From Chitinophagaceae bacterium (lineage in GTDB: Bacteria; Bacteroidota; Bacteroidia; Chitinophagales; Chitinophagaceae), in assembly GCA_947459295.1 (NCBI GenBank), contig CANHCY010000004.1:1-64000 (forward strand): DNA of 64,000 nt, in the 5' to 3' direction. This document shows, piece by piece, positions 24,092-31,928 of the stretch (its first letter is position 1; the number at the start of each line of letters is the position of its first letter). The notes beneath the pieces are model-generated. The model made no database searches, had not been told where the DNA came from, and saw nothing but the letters and a program-made list of their open reading frames with translations. A program made the position numbers and the translations under genes.

Positions 24092-26764
24092 TTACTGCAT
24101 CATATCCATTCCACCACCACTCTGGTCTGCTTTTGTGTTTTTACGCTTGAAAAGGGCAGCGTCAAATTTACCAAAACGGTAATTGAAATTCACCCTTAAT
24201 ACTTGTGGGTCTCTTCTACGCTCACTTGTTTGCGTGAAGAAGTTACTTTCAGAATATGATTTAAATAATTGCGTTCTTAAAAAATCGTTCATGCTAAGCG
24301 TTAAAGAACCGCTCTTGCCATTTTTCCATGTCCACTCTTTTCTGATGGCTAAATCAAGTCCATAACGTGGGAAATTAAAGCCCTGTGCCGATGTTTGTGC
24401 ACCGCCACCAAACATACCGCCCCAGCCACCACCACCGCCTCGGCCACCACCACCTCCAACGTTTGGAGAAAGGATGGTTTTAGCTTGATAGTCGCCACTC
24501 AATTGAATGGAAAGCGTTTTATTTAATTTAAAGCTACTATTCATTTTTGCAAACCAGCTAACCTGTGCGTCGTTGCTAATATTTTGACCTGGAATGATAG
24601 CGTTAATTTGCGAGCTGAATAAATTAGCGTTAATGGTTAAATCCCACCATTTTGTGACAGGTATTTTATTGCTTAGTTCTAAACCAAAAATGATACTGTT
24701 ATCGGCATTGATATACGAGCTATAATATACTGGCATGGTATCAAGTGGGTTCAATTCGTTTTTACCAGTGTATACATATCTAGTAATAAGGTCAGTGCTG
24801 TATTTGAAAAAAGCAGTAGCTAGAAAGTTAGCACCTTTTTTGTAGGCGTTATTATAAGAAAACTCAAATGAGTTGGTGAATTCTGGTCTAATGCCAGGGT
24901 CTCCAACACTAATATTTTGAGGGTCAGAAAAGTCTGGATAAGGAATTAACTGCCAGAAGTTAGGTCTGTTAATGCGGCGTGCATAGTTAAATTGTAAATC
25001 CTGCTTATCTGAAAGCTTGTAAGTTACAAATGCGGTAGGGATTAAGCTTAATGGATATTGTACTTTAAAGCTTGCAGAGTCTTTTCCGGTAGCTGTTAAA
25101 AGTGTACCAGTATAATTAGAGCTTTCTGCACGAAGTCCTAATTGGTAGTTAAATTTTTTAACCCTAAATGTATAGCTTGCATAAGCTGCATACACCTGGT
25201 CATTGGATTTAAAACTATTACTGATTCTTGAGATCATATCATATTTTGCAGTAACAGGATTGTATCTAAATTGATTGGATACTGATTCGTTTAAGCGAAC
25301 AGCACCTCTTATGCCCATTTCAAGTTTGCTATCATCGGTAATAGGATTTTCATAATCCAATTGACCCGTAATGTTGCTTGAATTTCCTGAACCGATGGTT
25401 TGTTGTAAGAGTGGAAATCCTTTTAGGGTATTATTGATGAAGAAAGTTTGTGTATTAACGTTTGAAGTGTTATTACTGTTTCTTTCATTGTAATTAATAT
25501 CTGCAGATAAACTCTCTCCGTTTTTTGCATAGTTGTGTTTGAAACTTAATTGACCACCAAAATTATTAGAGGTTGATACATTGCCACTCCTAATATCATT
25601 GTAAGATGTGTAAACACCCTTGATGGTAGAATCTGCTTTTTGATCATTTTCCGAATCAAAATTTCCGTTATTGTAGTTGCCTGAAAATGACAATGTGTTT
25701 CTGTTGTCAATAAAATAATCAAAACCACCTCGCATAAAGCTAAAGCCACCTTCATTAATTGATTTCGCAGTATTGCTAATTCCGCTCGGCGTAGCAAAGA
25801 AGTTGTCTCTTATGGTAGAACTATTGCTAATTGATTTAAACTGGTTTAAATTGGCAGATAAAAATGTGTTGAATTTTCCTTGTCGAATATTAATATCAGC
25901 GCCTAAATTTACTTTAGCACGAGAATCGATACCTGATCTTAATCCACCATTATAGCCTACTTTTTTATTCTTTTTTAAAACGATATTGATGATACCACCA
26001 TTGCCACCCGATGCATCAAATTTAGCAGATGGGTTGGTGATTAATTCCACACGATCTACGATATCAGAAGGGATTTGATCAAGTGTTAGGGTAGTGGGTC
26101 TGCCATCTACAAAAATTGTAGGTGCCGCGTTTCTTAATGTTACGTTACCATCAATGTCTACGTTTACAGAAGGAATGTTTTTCATAATTTCTGTTGCAGA
26201 CTGTCCCGTACTCACTAAGTTTTTATCGACATTAAATATTTTACGGTCAATACCCATTTCAAATTGTGGCTTACTAGACGAGGTTACTGTTACGTTACCA
26301 AGGTCTGTTGCATCTGCAGTGATTTTGATATTTCCTAAATCTTTATCGGCCATACCCATCATTTGCTGCATGTTGGGTGCTGCACCTGGTTGAGGCATTT
26401 TGATACCAAAGCTGATGGTTTGATCAAGTGTTTTAAAGCCAAGGCCTGAAACTTTTAGTTTGTAGTTGCCAAATAATGATAGGTTTTCAAAGCTAAAATC
26501 ACCATTTGCCTTAGTAATTTGAGTGCTCAGCACCACTTCTTTCATTTTTTTTGTTACTGTATCAAACTTGTTGCCAGTTAATTGAACCGTCATGGCATCA
26601 AGGGCCTTATTTGTCTTACTGTCTACAATTTTACCGTAAAAATGTCCAATATTTGTTTGGGCGCCAGTTGGCATACCGCCTGTTCTGGCACCAGGGTATT
26701 GTGCTTGAAGGTTGTTAAAGCACAATACAACGAATAATGTAATTATTACTATTATTTTACGCAT
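24092..26764 (-). CDS. Outer-membrane beta-barrel receptor with glycine-rich loop
   Basis: An 890-residue outer-membrane protein with a signal peptide (about 1-21), a CarboxypepD_reg-like domain (about 40-125), a plug-like domain (about 180-270, with IMKNIPSVNVDIDGNVTLRN) and a C-terminal OMP_b-brl_3-type barrel. A glycine-rich tract lies near residues 770-800 (GGGGGRGGGGGWGG followed by MFGGG) inside the barrel and probably forms a flexible extracellular loop. The protein ends DQSGGGMDMMQ rather than in an aromatic residue. No SusD-like or TonB gene is adjacent. Substrate unknown. A near-consensus GACCTTTG box is found upstream on the minus strand. Confidence 0.87.
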   Translation of the reverse strand: MRKIIVIITLFVVLCFNNLQAQYPGARTGGMPTGAQTNIGHFYGKIVDSKTNKALDAMTVQLTGNKFDTVTKKMKEVVLSTQITKANGDFSFENLSLFGNYKLKVSGLGFKTLDQTISFGIKMPQPGAAPNMQQMMGMADKDLGNIKITADATDLGNVTVTSSSKPQFEMGIDRKIFNVDKNLVSTGQSATEIMKNIPSVNVDIDGNVTLRNAAPTIFVDGRPTTLTLDQIPSDIVDRVELITNPSAKFDASGGNGGIINIVLKKNKKVGYNGGLRSGIDSRAKVNLGADINIRQGKFNTFLSANLNQFKSISNSSTIRDNFFATPSGISNTAKSINEGGFSFMRGGFDYFIDNRNTLSFSGNYNNGNFDSENDQKADSTIKGVYTSYNDIRSGNVSTSNNFGGQLSFKHNYAKNGESLSADINYNERNSNNTSNVNTQTFFINNTLKGFPLLQQTIGSGNSSNITGQLDYENPITDDSKLEMGIRGAVRLNESVSNQFRYNPVTAKYDMISRISNSFKSNDQVYAAYASYTFRVKKFNYQLGLRAESSNYTGTLLTATGKDSASFKVQYPLSLIPTAFVTYKLSDKQDLQFNYARRINRPNFWQLIPYPDFSDPQNISVGDPGIRPEFTNSFEFSYNNAYKKGANFLATAFFKYSTDLITRYVYTGKNELNPLDTMPVYYSSYINADNSIIFGLELSNKIPVTKWWDLTINANLFSSQINAIIPGQNISNDAQVSWFAKMNSSFKLNKTLSIQLSGDYQAKTILSPNVGGGGGRGGGGGWGGMFGGGAQTSAQGFNFPRYGLDLAIRKEWTWKNGKSGSLTLSMNDFLRTQLFKSYSESNFFTQTSERRRDPQVLRVNFNYRFGKFDAALFKRKNTKADQSGGGMDMMQ

Positions 26765-26868
26765 CTTATTTATTTATAATTATTTATGCAAAGGTCCATC
26801 AATTAATTGAATTCAATAAATCCAATGGACAAGCGGTAATATGACAATTTTTTGGGGGTAAAGTTTTG

Positions 26869-26892
26869 AAAACAGCTAAAAACAGCCGTTTT
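26869..26892 (-). terminator. Hairpin terminator after the DUF445 gene
   Basis: A 9-bp stem on the minus strand (26892-26884 with 26877-26869, loop GTTTTT, one G-U pair) is followed by a short T-run. It lies 29 nt after the DUF445 stop and before the receptor gene. Confidence 0.6.
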
Positions 26893-26920
26893 TTATCGGT
26901 AAATGGCAAAATAATGGTAA

Positions 26921-27526
26921 TTACCCGCCAATCCAGGTTATAAACACCTGAAGGATACCAATTAAAAAACCTAAAACCGCACCAATGATTTCAATAAACT
27001 TGAATTCCTTGGACATGATGGATTGTAGGATTTCTTCTAGTTTATCGGAACTAAAATTGCTTACTTTTTCCGTTACAATGGCTTCTAAATCAAGCTCATG
27101 CTTAAGTTTTTCCATATAACTTGTCATAAGAACTGGAAATAAGCTTTCTAATTCCTTCATAAACACCGATTTAAGCTGTTCGATGGTTTTATCACCGATA
27201 AACATGCTTATAATTGGCATTTCTGCTGCTAATTTGTTGCGTAAAAAGTTGTCAATATGGGTTTCTACGAGTGGCATTACCTGCTTAAGGTTGCTTCCAT
27301 CTGTAATTTTTGACTCAATATCTTTGAAGGAGAGAAGCTCTTCACTTACCAATTTTCCTAGTTTTTGGGCAAATTGGTGTTGTCTTTTCGGAAATATACC
27401 CTGAAAAGTTAGCCCTAATACTTTAACAGGTAACCTTGGATGAAATAACATTTTGATGGCAATCCAATTGGTAAACCAGCCTATAAACGCTGATATCAAA
27501 GGGATTGAAAGGATAAGTAAAGACAT
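26921..27526 (-). CDS. DUF445 family membrane protein
   Basis: A 201-residue protein with hydrophobic segments at both ends (about 2-25 and 178-199) and a charged helical middle, the layout of short DUF445 proteins. GWFTNWIAIKMLFHP at about residues 17-31 is the conserved N-terminal motif of the family. Function is not known; some members are annotated as membrane-bound and amphipathic-helix rich. It lies downstream of the tRNA-His terminator on the same strand, with no promoter box that I can identify. Confidence 0.82.
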   Translation of the reverse strand: MSLLILSIPLISAFIGWFTNWIAIKMLFHPRLPVKVLGLTFQGIFPKRQHQFAQKLGKLVSEELLSFKDIESKITDGSNLKQVMPLVETHIDNFLRNKLAAEMPIISMFIGDKTIEQLKSVFMKELESLFPVLMTSYMEKLKHELDLEAIVTEKVSNFSSDKLEEILQSIMSKEFKFIEIIGAVLGFLIGILQVFITWIGG

Positions 27527-27540
27527 AATGTTGTTAATTT

Positions 27541-27572
27541 AAAAAACCTATAAGTAGATACTTATAGGTTTT
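27541..27572 (-). terminator. Terminator of tRNA-His
   Basis: A perfect 12-bp stem (arms 27561-27572 and 27543-27554, loop 27555-27560) ends on the minus strand in TTTTTT (27546-27541). It starts 11 nt after the mature tRNA 3' end. Confidence 0.85.
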
Positions 27573-27583
27573 AAAATAAGATG

Positions 27584-27658
27584 GGAGAACGATGGGTCTC
27601 GAACCCACGGCCTTCAGTGCCACAAACTGACGCTCTAACCTACTGAGCTACGCCCTCC
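27584..27658 (-). tRNA. tRNA-His (anticodon GTG)
   Basis: The minus strand folds into a full cloverleaf. The acceptor stem includes the extra G(-1) paired with C73, the hallmark of tRNA-His. The anticodon loop is TTGTGGC with anticodon GTG, the anticodon stem is TCAGT/ACTGA, and the T arm contains GGGTTCGAGACCC. CCA is not encoded; the bases after C73 are CAT. Confidence 0.96.
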
Positions 27659-27672
27659 GTCTTTTAGGAGTG

Positions 27673-27702
27673 CAAAAATAAGGTAATTGAGCATTTAACA
27701 AA
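27673..27702 (-). promoter_or_regulatory. Consensus Bacteroidota promoter of tRNA-His
   Basis: On the minus strand TTTG (27702-27699) and TATTTTTG (27680-27673) are separated by 18 nt, close to the consensus TTTG-N19-TAnnTTTG. The -7 box ends 14 nt before the tRNA 5' end. This is the best complete promoter in the window and shows that the TAnnTTTG rule applies here. Confidence 0.75.
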
Positions 27703-27788
27703 ATCTCATTTTGAACTTTCTTGGTTGCCGCTTATCAAAACCTTTGTTAATTTGGCTCAAATGCTGTTTTTTGGTACACCTTTTCAGT

Positions 27789-27796
27789 TATTTTTG
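27789..27796 (+). promoter_or_regulatory. Predicted -7 promoter element of the Prc-type protease
   Basis: TATTTTTG matches TAnnTTTG and ends 20 nt before the ATG. The upstream TTTG (27770-27773) is 15 nt away, which is short, so only the -7 box is a good match. Confidence 0.45.
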
Positions 27797-27816
27797 ATTC
27801 TTACCATATTTCCAAC

Positions 27817-29970
27817 ATGGAAAAATTTAAAGCATTTATGAAGACTAAGAAAGGGATACTATTAGCTGGGATTGTTTTATTTGGCGCTATTTTTTTTGCA
27901 TTTAATGTAAGTAGCAGTTCACCTGAACTTCAACCATCCCAACGTCAAAAATTATTGGCAACCGTTGGTGCTTTATTGGAAGCACAACATTACAGCCCAA
28001 AAGTTATTGATGACGCGTTTTCAAAAAAGCTTTTTTCGGCCTACTTGAAAGCATTAGATCCAGAAAACACTTTGTTTTTACAGTCTGATATTGCTGGGTT
28101 TAAAAAATTTGAAACAAGTTTGGATGATGAGATAAAAGGTGCGCCCATTGCTTTTGTTCCAGCCGTGAGTGCAGTTTATACAAAGCGTTTACAAGAAACC
28201 ATTGTTTTATATAAAGAAATATTGAGTTCGCCGTTTGATTTTAGCGCCAACGATTCGGTGCTATTAGAAAATGATAAGCAAAATTTTGCGAGTACAGCCG
28301 CCGCTCGAAAAGAGCGTTGGAAAAAACAATTGACCTATGCGGCACTAGAGCGTTATGCAGATTATTTAGATCAAAGAGAAAAAAATAAAGACAAAAAAGA
28401 TAATATAGCTAAGCCTGATTCTACACTTGAAAGAATGGCTAGAGAGCAGGTTTTAAAAGCAACCAATAAACGCTTTGATAGAATTCAAAAAACATTTAAT
28501 GAAGACCAGCGATTTACTACATACATTAATGCAATCACGGGTCTTATGGATCCCCACACCGATTATTTTCCACCCATCGAAAAACGTGCTTTTGATGAAG
28601 GTATGAGTGGTCGTTTTTATGGCATTGGAGCGCAATTAGGAGAAGATGAAAATGGGATTAAAATTGCATCAGTGCAACCCGGCGGAGCTGCTTGGAAATC
28701 TAGAGAAATTGATGCCAATGATGTGATCTTAAAAGTAGCACAAGGAAGCGCCGAACCTGTTGATGTAGTAGGTTATGCAACCGAAGATGCGGTTAAAATC
28801 ATTAGAGGAAATAAAGGAACTGAGGTTCGCTTAACCATTAAAAAAACCAATGGTATCGTTAAAGTGGTATCACTCATCAGAGAAGAAATTGTACTGGATG
28901 AAACATTTGCTAGAAGTGCGATTGTTACAGAGGGCACTGATAAAATTGGATACATTTATTTACCTGAATTTTATGCAGATTACGAAAGGGAAGATGGTAA
29001 CCGTTGCTCAGAAGATATTGCAAAAGAAATTGTAAAATTTAAAGCCGAAAATGTAAAAGGAATTGTTATTGATTTACGCAATAATGGTGGCGGGTCTTTG
29101 TACGAAGTGGTTCAAATGGTTGGACTATTTATCAATCAAGGCCCTGTGGTTCAGGTTAGAGATAGAGAAGGTAAATCTAATATTTTAAGTGATCGTCAGT
29201 CGGGCACATTATACGATGGTCCTTTAGCGGTTATGGTGAATGAGTTTAGTGCTTCTGCAAGTGAAATTTTTGCTGGAGCCATACAAGATTATAAAAGAGG
29301 CGTTGTTATTGGTAGTACTTCTACTTATGGCAAAGGAACTGTTCAGCGAACTGTTCCCTTTGGTAATCCCATCGATCAGTTCAGTGGACGTACAGATATG
29401 GGTGCCGTAAAGCTCACTTTTCAAATGTTTTATCGTGTTAATGGGGCTTCTACGCAACTTCGTGGGGTAGAATCTGATATTGTTTTGCCTGATAGTTACG
29501 AGTATTTAAAAATCAGGGAAAAAGACAATGAGTCGGCGCTTCCTTTTCATAAAATTGCTACCGCACCTTATTTTTTATGGAGCCAGAGTGCGGTGTATGA
29601 GTCTGCTATTGCAGCCGAAAAAGAAAGGGTGCTAAAAGATGCTAATTTTAGCACACTAAAAAATAACCTTGCTTGGATTGCTAGTACTTCTGAAGGGTAT
29701 GCGACATTAAACCTGTCTAATTATCAGGCTTTACAAACAAAAATTAAAAAAGTAGTAGAGCAAAATAGCGTCCTTTTAAAAGTTGCAAAACCTTTAGTTG
29801 TTAAGCCTGTAGCGGTTGATAATAATAAGTTTTACAACAATCCGGATAAGAGTAAAGGAGAACGCTATAAAGCTTGGCTTTCTGCAGTTGCATCCGATAT
29901 GCCAATTAGTGAGACCGTTAAAGTGATGAATAAAATGATACTAGCTAAATCTAGTTTTGTATTTAAATAA
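27817..29970 (+). CDS. prc: Carboxy-terminal (tail-specific) processing protease, S41 family
   Basis: A 717-residue periplasmic protease with an uncleaved or signal N-terminal hydrophobic segment (about 13-30), a helical N-domain, a PDZ domain (about 265-350) and the S41 catalytic core. The Ser-Lys dyad lies in FSASASEIF (Ser about 480) and TYGKGTVQ (Lys about 506). The C-terminal part matches the Prc-type extension. Length resembles E. coli Prc (about 680) rather than the shorter CtpA enzymes. In other bacteria Prc trims penicillin-binding proteins and lipoproteins; the substrate here is unknown. It stands alone with its own predicted promoter. Confidence 0.93.
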   Translation: MEKFKAFMKTKKGILLAGIVLFGAIFFAFNVSSSSPELQPSQRQKLLATVGALLEAQHYSPKVIDDAFSKKLFSAYLKALDPENTLFLQSDIAGFKKFETSLDDEIKGAPIAFVPAVSAVYTKRLQETIVLYKEILSSPFDFSANDSVLLENDKQNFASTAAARKERWKKQLTYAALERYADYLDQREKNKDKKDNIAKPDSTLERMAREQVLKATNKRFDRIQKTFNEDQRFTTYINAITGLMDPHTDYFPPIEKRAFDEGMSGRFYGIGAQLGEDENGIKIASVQPGGAAWKSREIDANDVILKVAQGSAEPVDVVGYATEDAVKIIRGNKGTEVRLTIKKTNGIVKVVSLIREEIVLDETFARSAIVTEGTDKIGYIYLPEFYADYEREDGNRCSEDIAKEIVKFKAENVKGIVIDLRNNGGGSLYEVVQMVGLFINQGPVVQVRDREGKSNILSDRQSGTLYDGPLAVMVNEFSASASEIFAGAIQDYKRGVVIGSTSTYGKGTVQRTVPFGNPIDQFSGRTDMGAVKLTFQMFYRVNGASTQLRGVESDIVLPDSYEYLKIREKDNESALPFHKIATAPYFLWSQSAVYESAIAAEKERVLKDANFSTLKNNLAWIASTSEGYATLNLSNYQALQTKIKKVVEQNSVLLKVAKPLVVKPVAVDNNKFYNNPDKSKGERYKAWLSAVASDMPISETVKVMNKMILAKSSFVFK

Positions 29971-29992
29971 ACGCCCCCGTTTTTTGTATTTA

Positions 29993-30000
29993 TAAGTTTG
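29993..30000 (+). promoter_or_regulatory. Predicted -7 promoter element of the UpxY-like gene
   Basis: TAAGTTTG matches TAnnTTTG and ends 8 nt before the ATG at 30009, implying a very short or absent 5' UTR. Confidence 0.5.
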
Positions 30001-30008
30001 AATTTTTT

Positions 30009-30512
30009 ATGGAGCAACAAAAAAAATGGTATGCAGTTTATACCAAGCCAAGGTGGGAGAAAAAAATAGATACGCAACTCAAAAAAAAAGGGGTGGAGTG
30101 TTGGTGTCCTCTTCAAAGAATTGAAAAGCAGTGGACCGATCGAAAAAAATTTATTGAAGAGCCACTTTTCAGGTCTTATGTATTTGTACATATCGATGAT
30201 ACTGAAACGGCTAAAGTTAAAATGACTGATGGCGTATTAAATTTCGTTTTTTACCTAGGAAAGCCTGCTATTATTCGAGACGAGGAAATTGATTTGATCC
30301 AAAAATACCTTGGTGAAAAAGAGGCGACATTGCAATTAATTTCAGATGAAGGCTTTAGAGAAGACACAAAAATCCGAATCAATTACGGGGTATTTATGGA
30401 TAGGGAAGGTGTTGTAACCTATAGTGATAAAAAGAAAGTGTTTGTTAGGTTGCAGAGTTTAGGACAAATAATGGTTGTGGAGTTCCCGCATTCGCACGTG
30501 AGCCTTATATAG
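30009..30512 (+). CDS. UpxY/RfaH-like specialised NusG paralogue
   Basis: A 167-residue NusG-family protein. The NGN domain begins WYAVYTKPRWEKK and contains the LFRSYVFVHI segment, and a KOW-like C-terminal half follows with YGVFMDREGVVTY. In Bacteroides, UpxY proteins prevent premature termination in the leaders of capsule operons. Here the gene stands alone between the Prc-type protease and the convergent mtaB, with no polysaccharide cluster beside it, so its target operon must be elsewhere. It is too short and too divergent from the housekeeping NusG style to be that gene, which also normally sits with rplK. Confidence 0.85.
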   Translation: MEQQKKWYAVYTKPRWEKKIDTQLKKKGVECWCPLQRIEKQWTDRKKFIEEPLFRSYVFVHIDDTETAKVKMTDGVLNFVFYLGKPAIIRDEEIDLIQKYLGEKEATLQLISDEGFREDTKIRINYGVFMDREGVVTYSDKKKVFVRLQSLGQIMVVEFPHSHVSLI

Positions 30513-30520
30513 TATGGATG

Positions 30521-31795
30521 TTAGCGCATTTCCCAATCAATAATTTGATTGGCCCATTCGGCTCTGTAAGGTGTTGTAATTCTGATATAATTATCTGTGT
30601 AACCTTCCATCATTCCATTTTTATTAAAGTCTTCAAATAGCACTTTTCTAGAACTGCCCACATGTGCTGCAGTAAAATATTGAAGCTTCATAAACGATAA
30701 ATTGCGAAGTGTTTTATTCCGTTCATTTCTCGTGGCAACAGGTACTACGGGTTGTATTTCTAATGCTTTGGTATTGTCTCTTTCGGAATACGTAAATACG
30801 TGTAAATAGCTTATATCTAAATCGTGTAAAAAGTCAAAAGTTTCTTTAAAGTGTGCATCTGTTTCTCCAGGGAATCCAACAATCACATCAACACCAATGG
30901 CACAGTGTGGAATCATTTTTTTAATGAGTGAGACTCTTTCTTGGTAGAGTTCTTTTTTATAACGCCTACGCATAAGGCCTAATATGTCAGCACTGCCGCT
31001 TTGAAGAGGTATATGAAAATGCGGCATGAACTTTTTACTCTTAGCAACAAATTCTATGATTTCTGGCGTCAATAAATTTGGCTCAATAGAGGATATTCTA
31101 AAGCGTTCTATACCCTCTACGGCATCAAGTGCTTGTATGAGGTCAAAAAAGGTCTCTGAATGTTTTTCACCATTCGGACCTTTACCAAAATCACCTAAAT
31201 TAACACCCGTTAAAACAATTTCTTTGGCACCACTCGCTGCCACCGTTTTGGCTTGCTCCACTACATTAGCCACTAGATCGCTCCTGCTTTTCCCCCTTGC
31301 CATAGGAATGGTGCAAAAAGAGCAGTTATAATCACAACCATCCTGTACTTTTAAAAAGCAGCGGGTTCTATCATTTTGAGAAAATGAAGCTGTAAAACCT
31401 GTTACATCTGCTATATCACAACTGCAAATGGTAGTTGGGTTTCCTTTGGATAGGGTGCTTATATGGCTTGCTAGGTTAAACTTTTCGGCAGCGCCTAGAA
31501 CGAGATCAACTCCTGGAATTGCTGCAATTTGCGCTGGTTTTAACTGCGCATAACAACCCGTAATCACAACAAAACTTTCGGGAGCTCTTTTTTGAATGCG
31601 ACGCACAATTTGACGACATTCCTTGTCTGCATTGTCTGTCACAGAACAGGTATTGATAACATAAACATCGGCCATATCATCAAACTCTTTTTTGTCAAAA
31701 CCCTCCTGTTCTAGCATTCTAGAAAGGGTAGAGGTTTCTGAAAAGTTAAGTTTGCAGCCGAGTGTATGAAAGGCTACGGTTCTATTTTGACTCAT
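30521..31795 (-). CDS. mtaB: tRNA t6A37 methylthiotransferase
   Basis: A 424-residue radical-SAM methylthiotransferase that converts t6A to ms2t6A at tRNA position 37. The N-terminal UPF0004 domain has the three cluster cysteines (TLGCKLN, NTCSVTDNADKEC and TGCYAQ). The radical SAM core carries CDYNCSFCTIP with CxxxCxxC, and a short C-terminal TRAM-like region ends the protein. TLGCKLN rather than TYGCQMN at the start separates MtaB from MiaB. The start codon is 7 nt downstream of a TATCTTTG box. It converges with the UpxY-like gene. Confidence 0.94.
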   Translation of the reverse strand: MSQNRTVAFHTLGCKLNFSETSTLSRMLEQEGFDKKEFDDMADVYVINTCSVTDNADKECRQIVRRIQKRAPESFVVITGCYAQLKPAQIAAIPGVDLVLGAAEKFNLASHISTLSKGNPTTICSCDIADVTGFTASFSQNDRTRCFLKVQDGCDYNCSFCTIPMARGKSRSDLVANVVEQAKTVAASGAKEIVLTGVNLGDFGKGPNGEKHSETFFDLIQALDAVEGIERFRISSIEPNLLTPEIIEFVAKSKKFMPHFHIPLQSGSADILGLMRRRYKKELYQERVSLIKKMIPHCAIGVDVIVGFPGETDAHFKETFDFLHDLDISYLHVFTYSERDNTKALEIQPVVPVATRNERNKTLRNLSFMKLQYFTAAHVGSSRKVLFEDFNKNGMMEGYTDNYIRITTPYRAEWANQIIDWEMR

Positions 31796-31802
31796 GAGCC
31801 CA

Positions 31803-31810
31803 CAAAGATA
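31803..31810 (-). promoter_or_regulatory. Predicted -7 promoter element of mtaB
   Basis: TATCTTTG on the minus strand matches TAnnTTTG and ends 7 nt before the mtaB ATG, again implying a near-leaderless message. Confidence 0.5.
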
Positions 31811-31928
31811 GGTAGGATAAAGGATTTTTTAACCCTTCACGCTATCTTAAAATCAGAAATAATAGCCATTTGGCTTTATATTTTACGATTAAAAAGTTAT
31901 GTTTGTCTGTCTTTTAAAACGAAGAATT

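Noticed and set aside
29865-30191. A 108-codon minus-strand open frame across the Prc-type protease end and the UpxY-like gene
   Set aside because: It spans the 3' end of one clear gene and the 5' end of another, and its translation has no recognisable domain.
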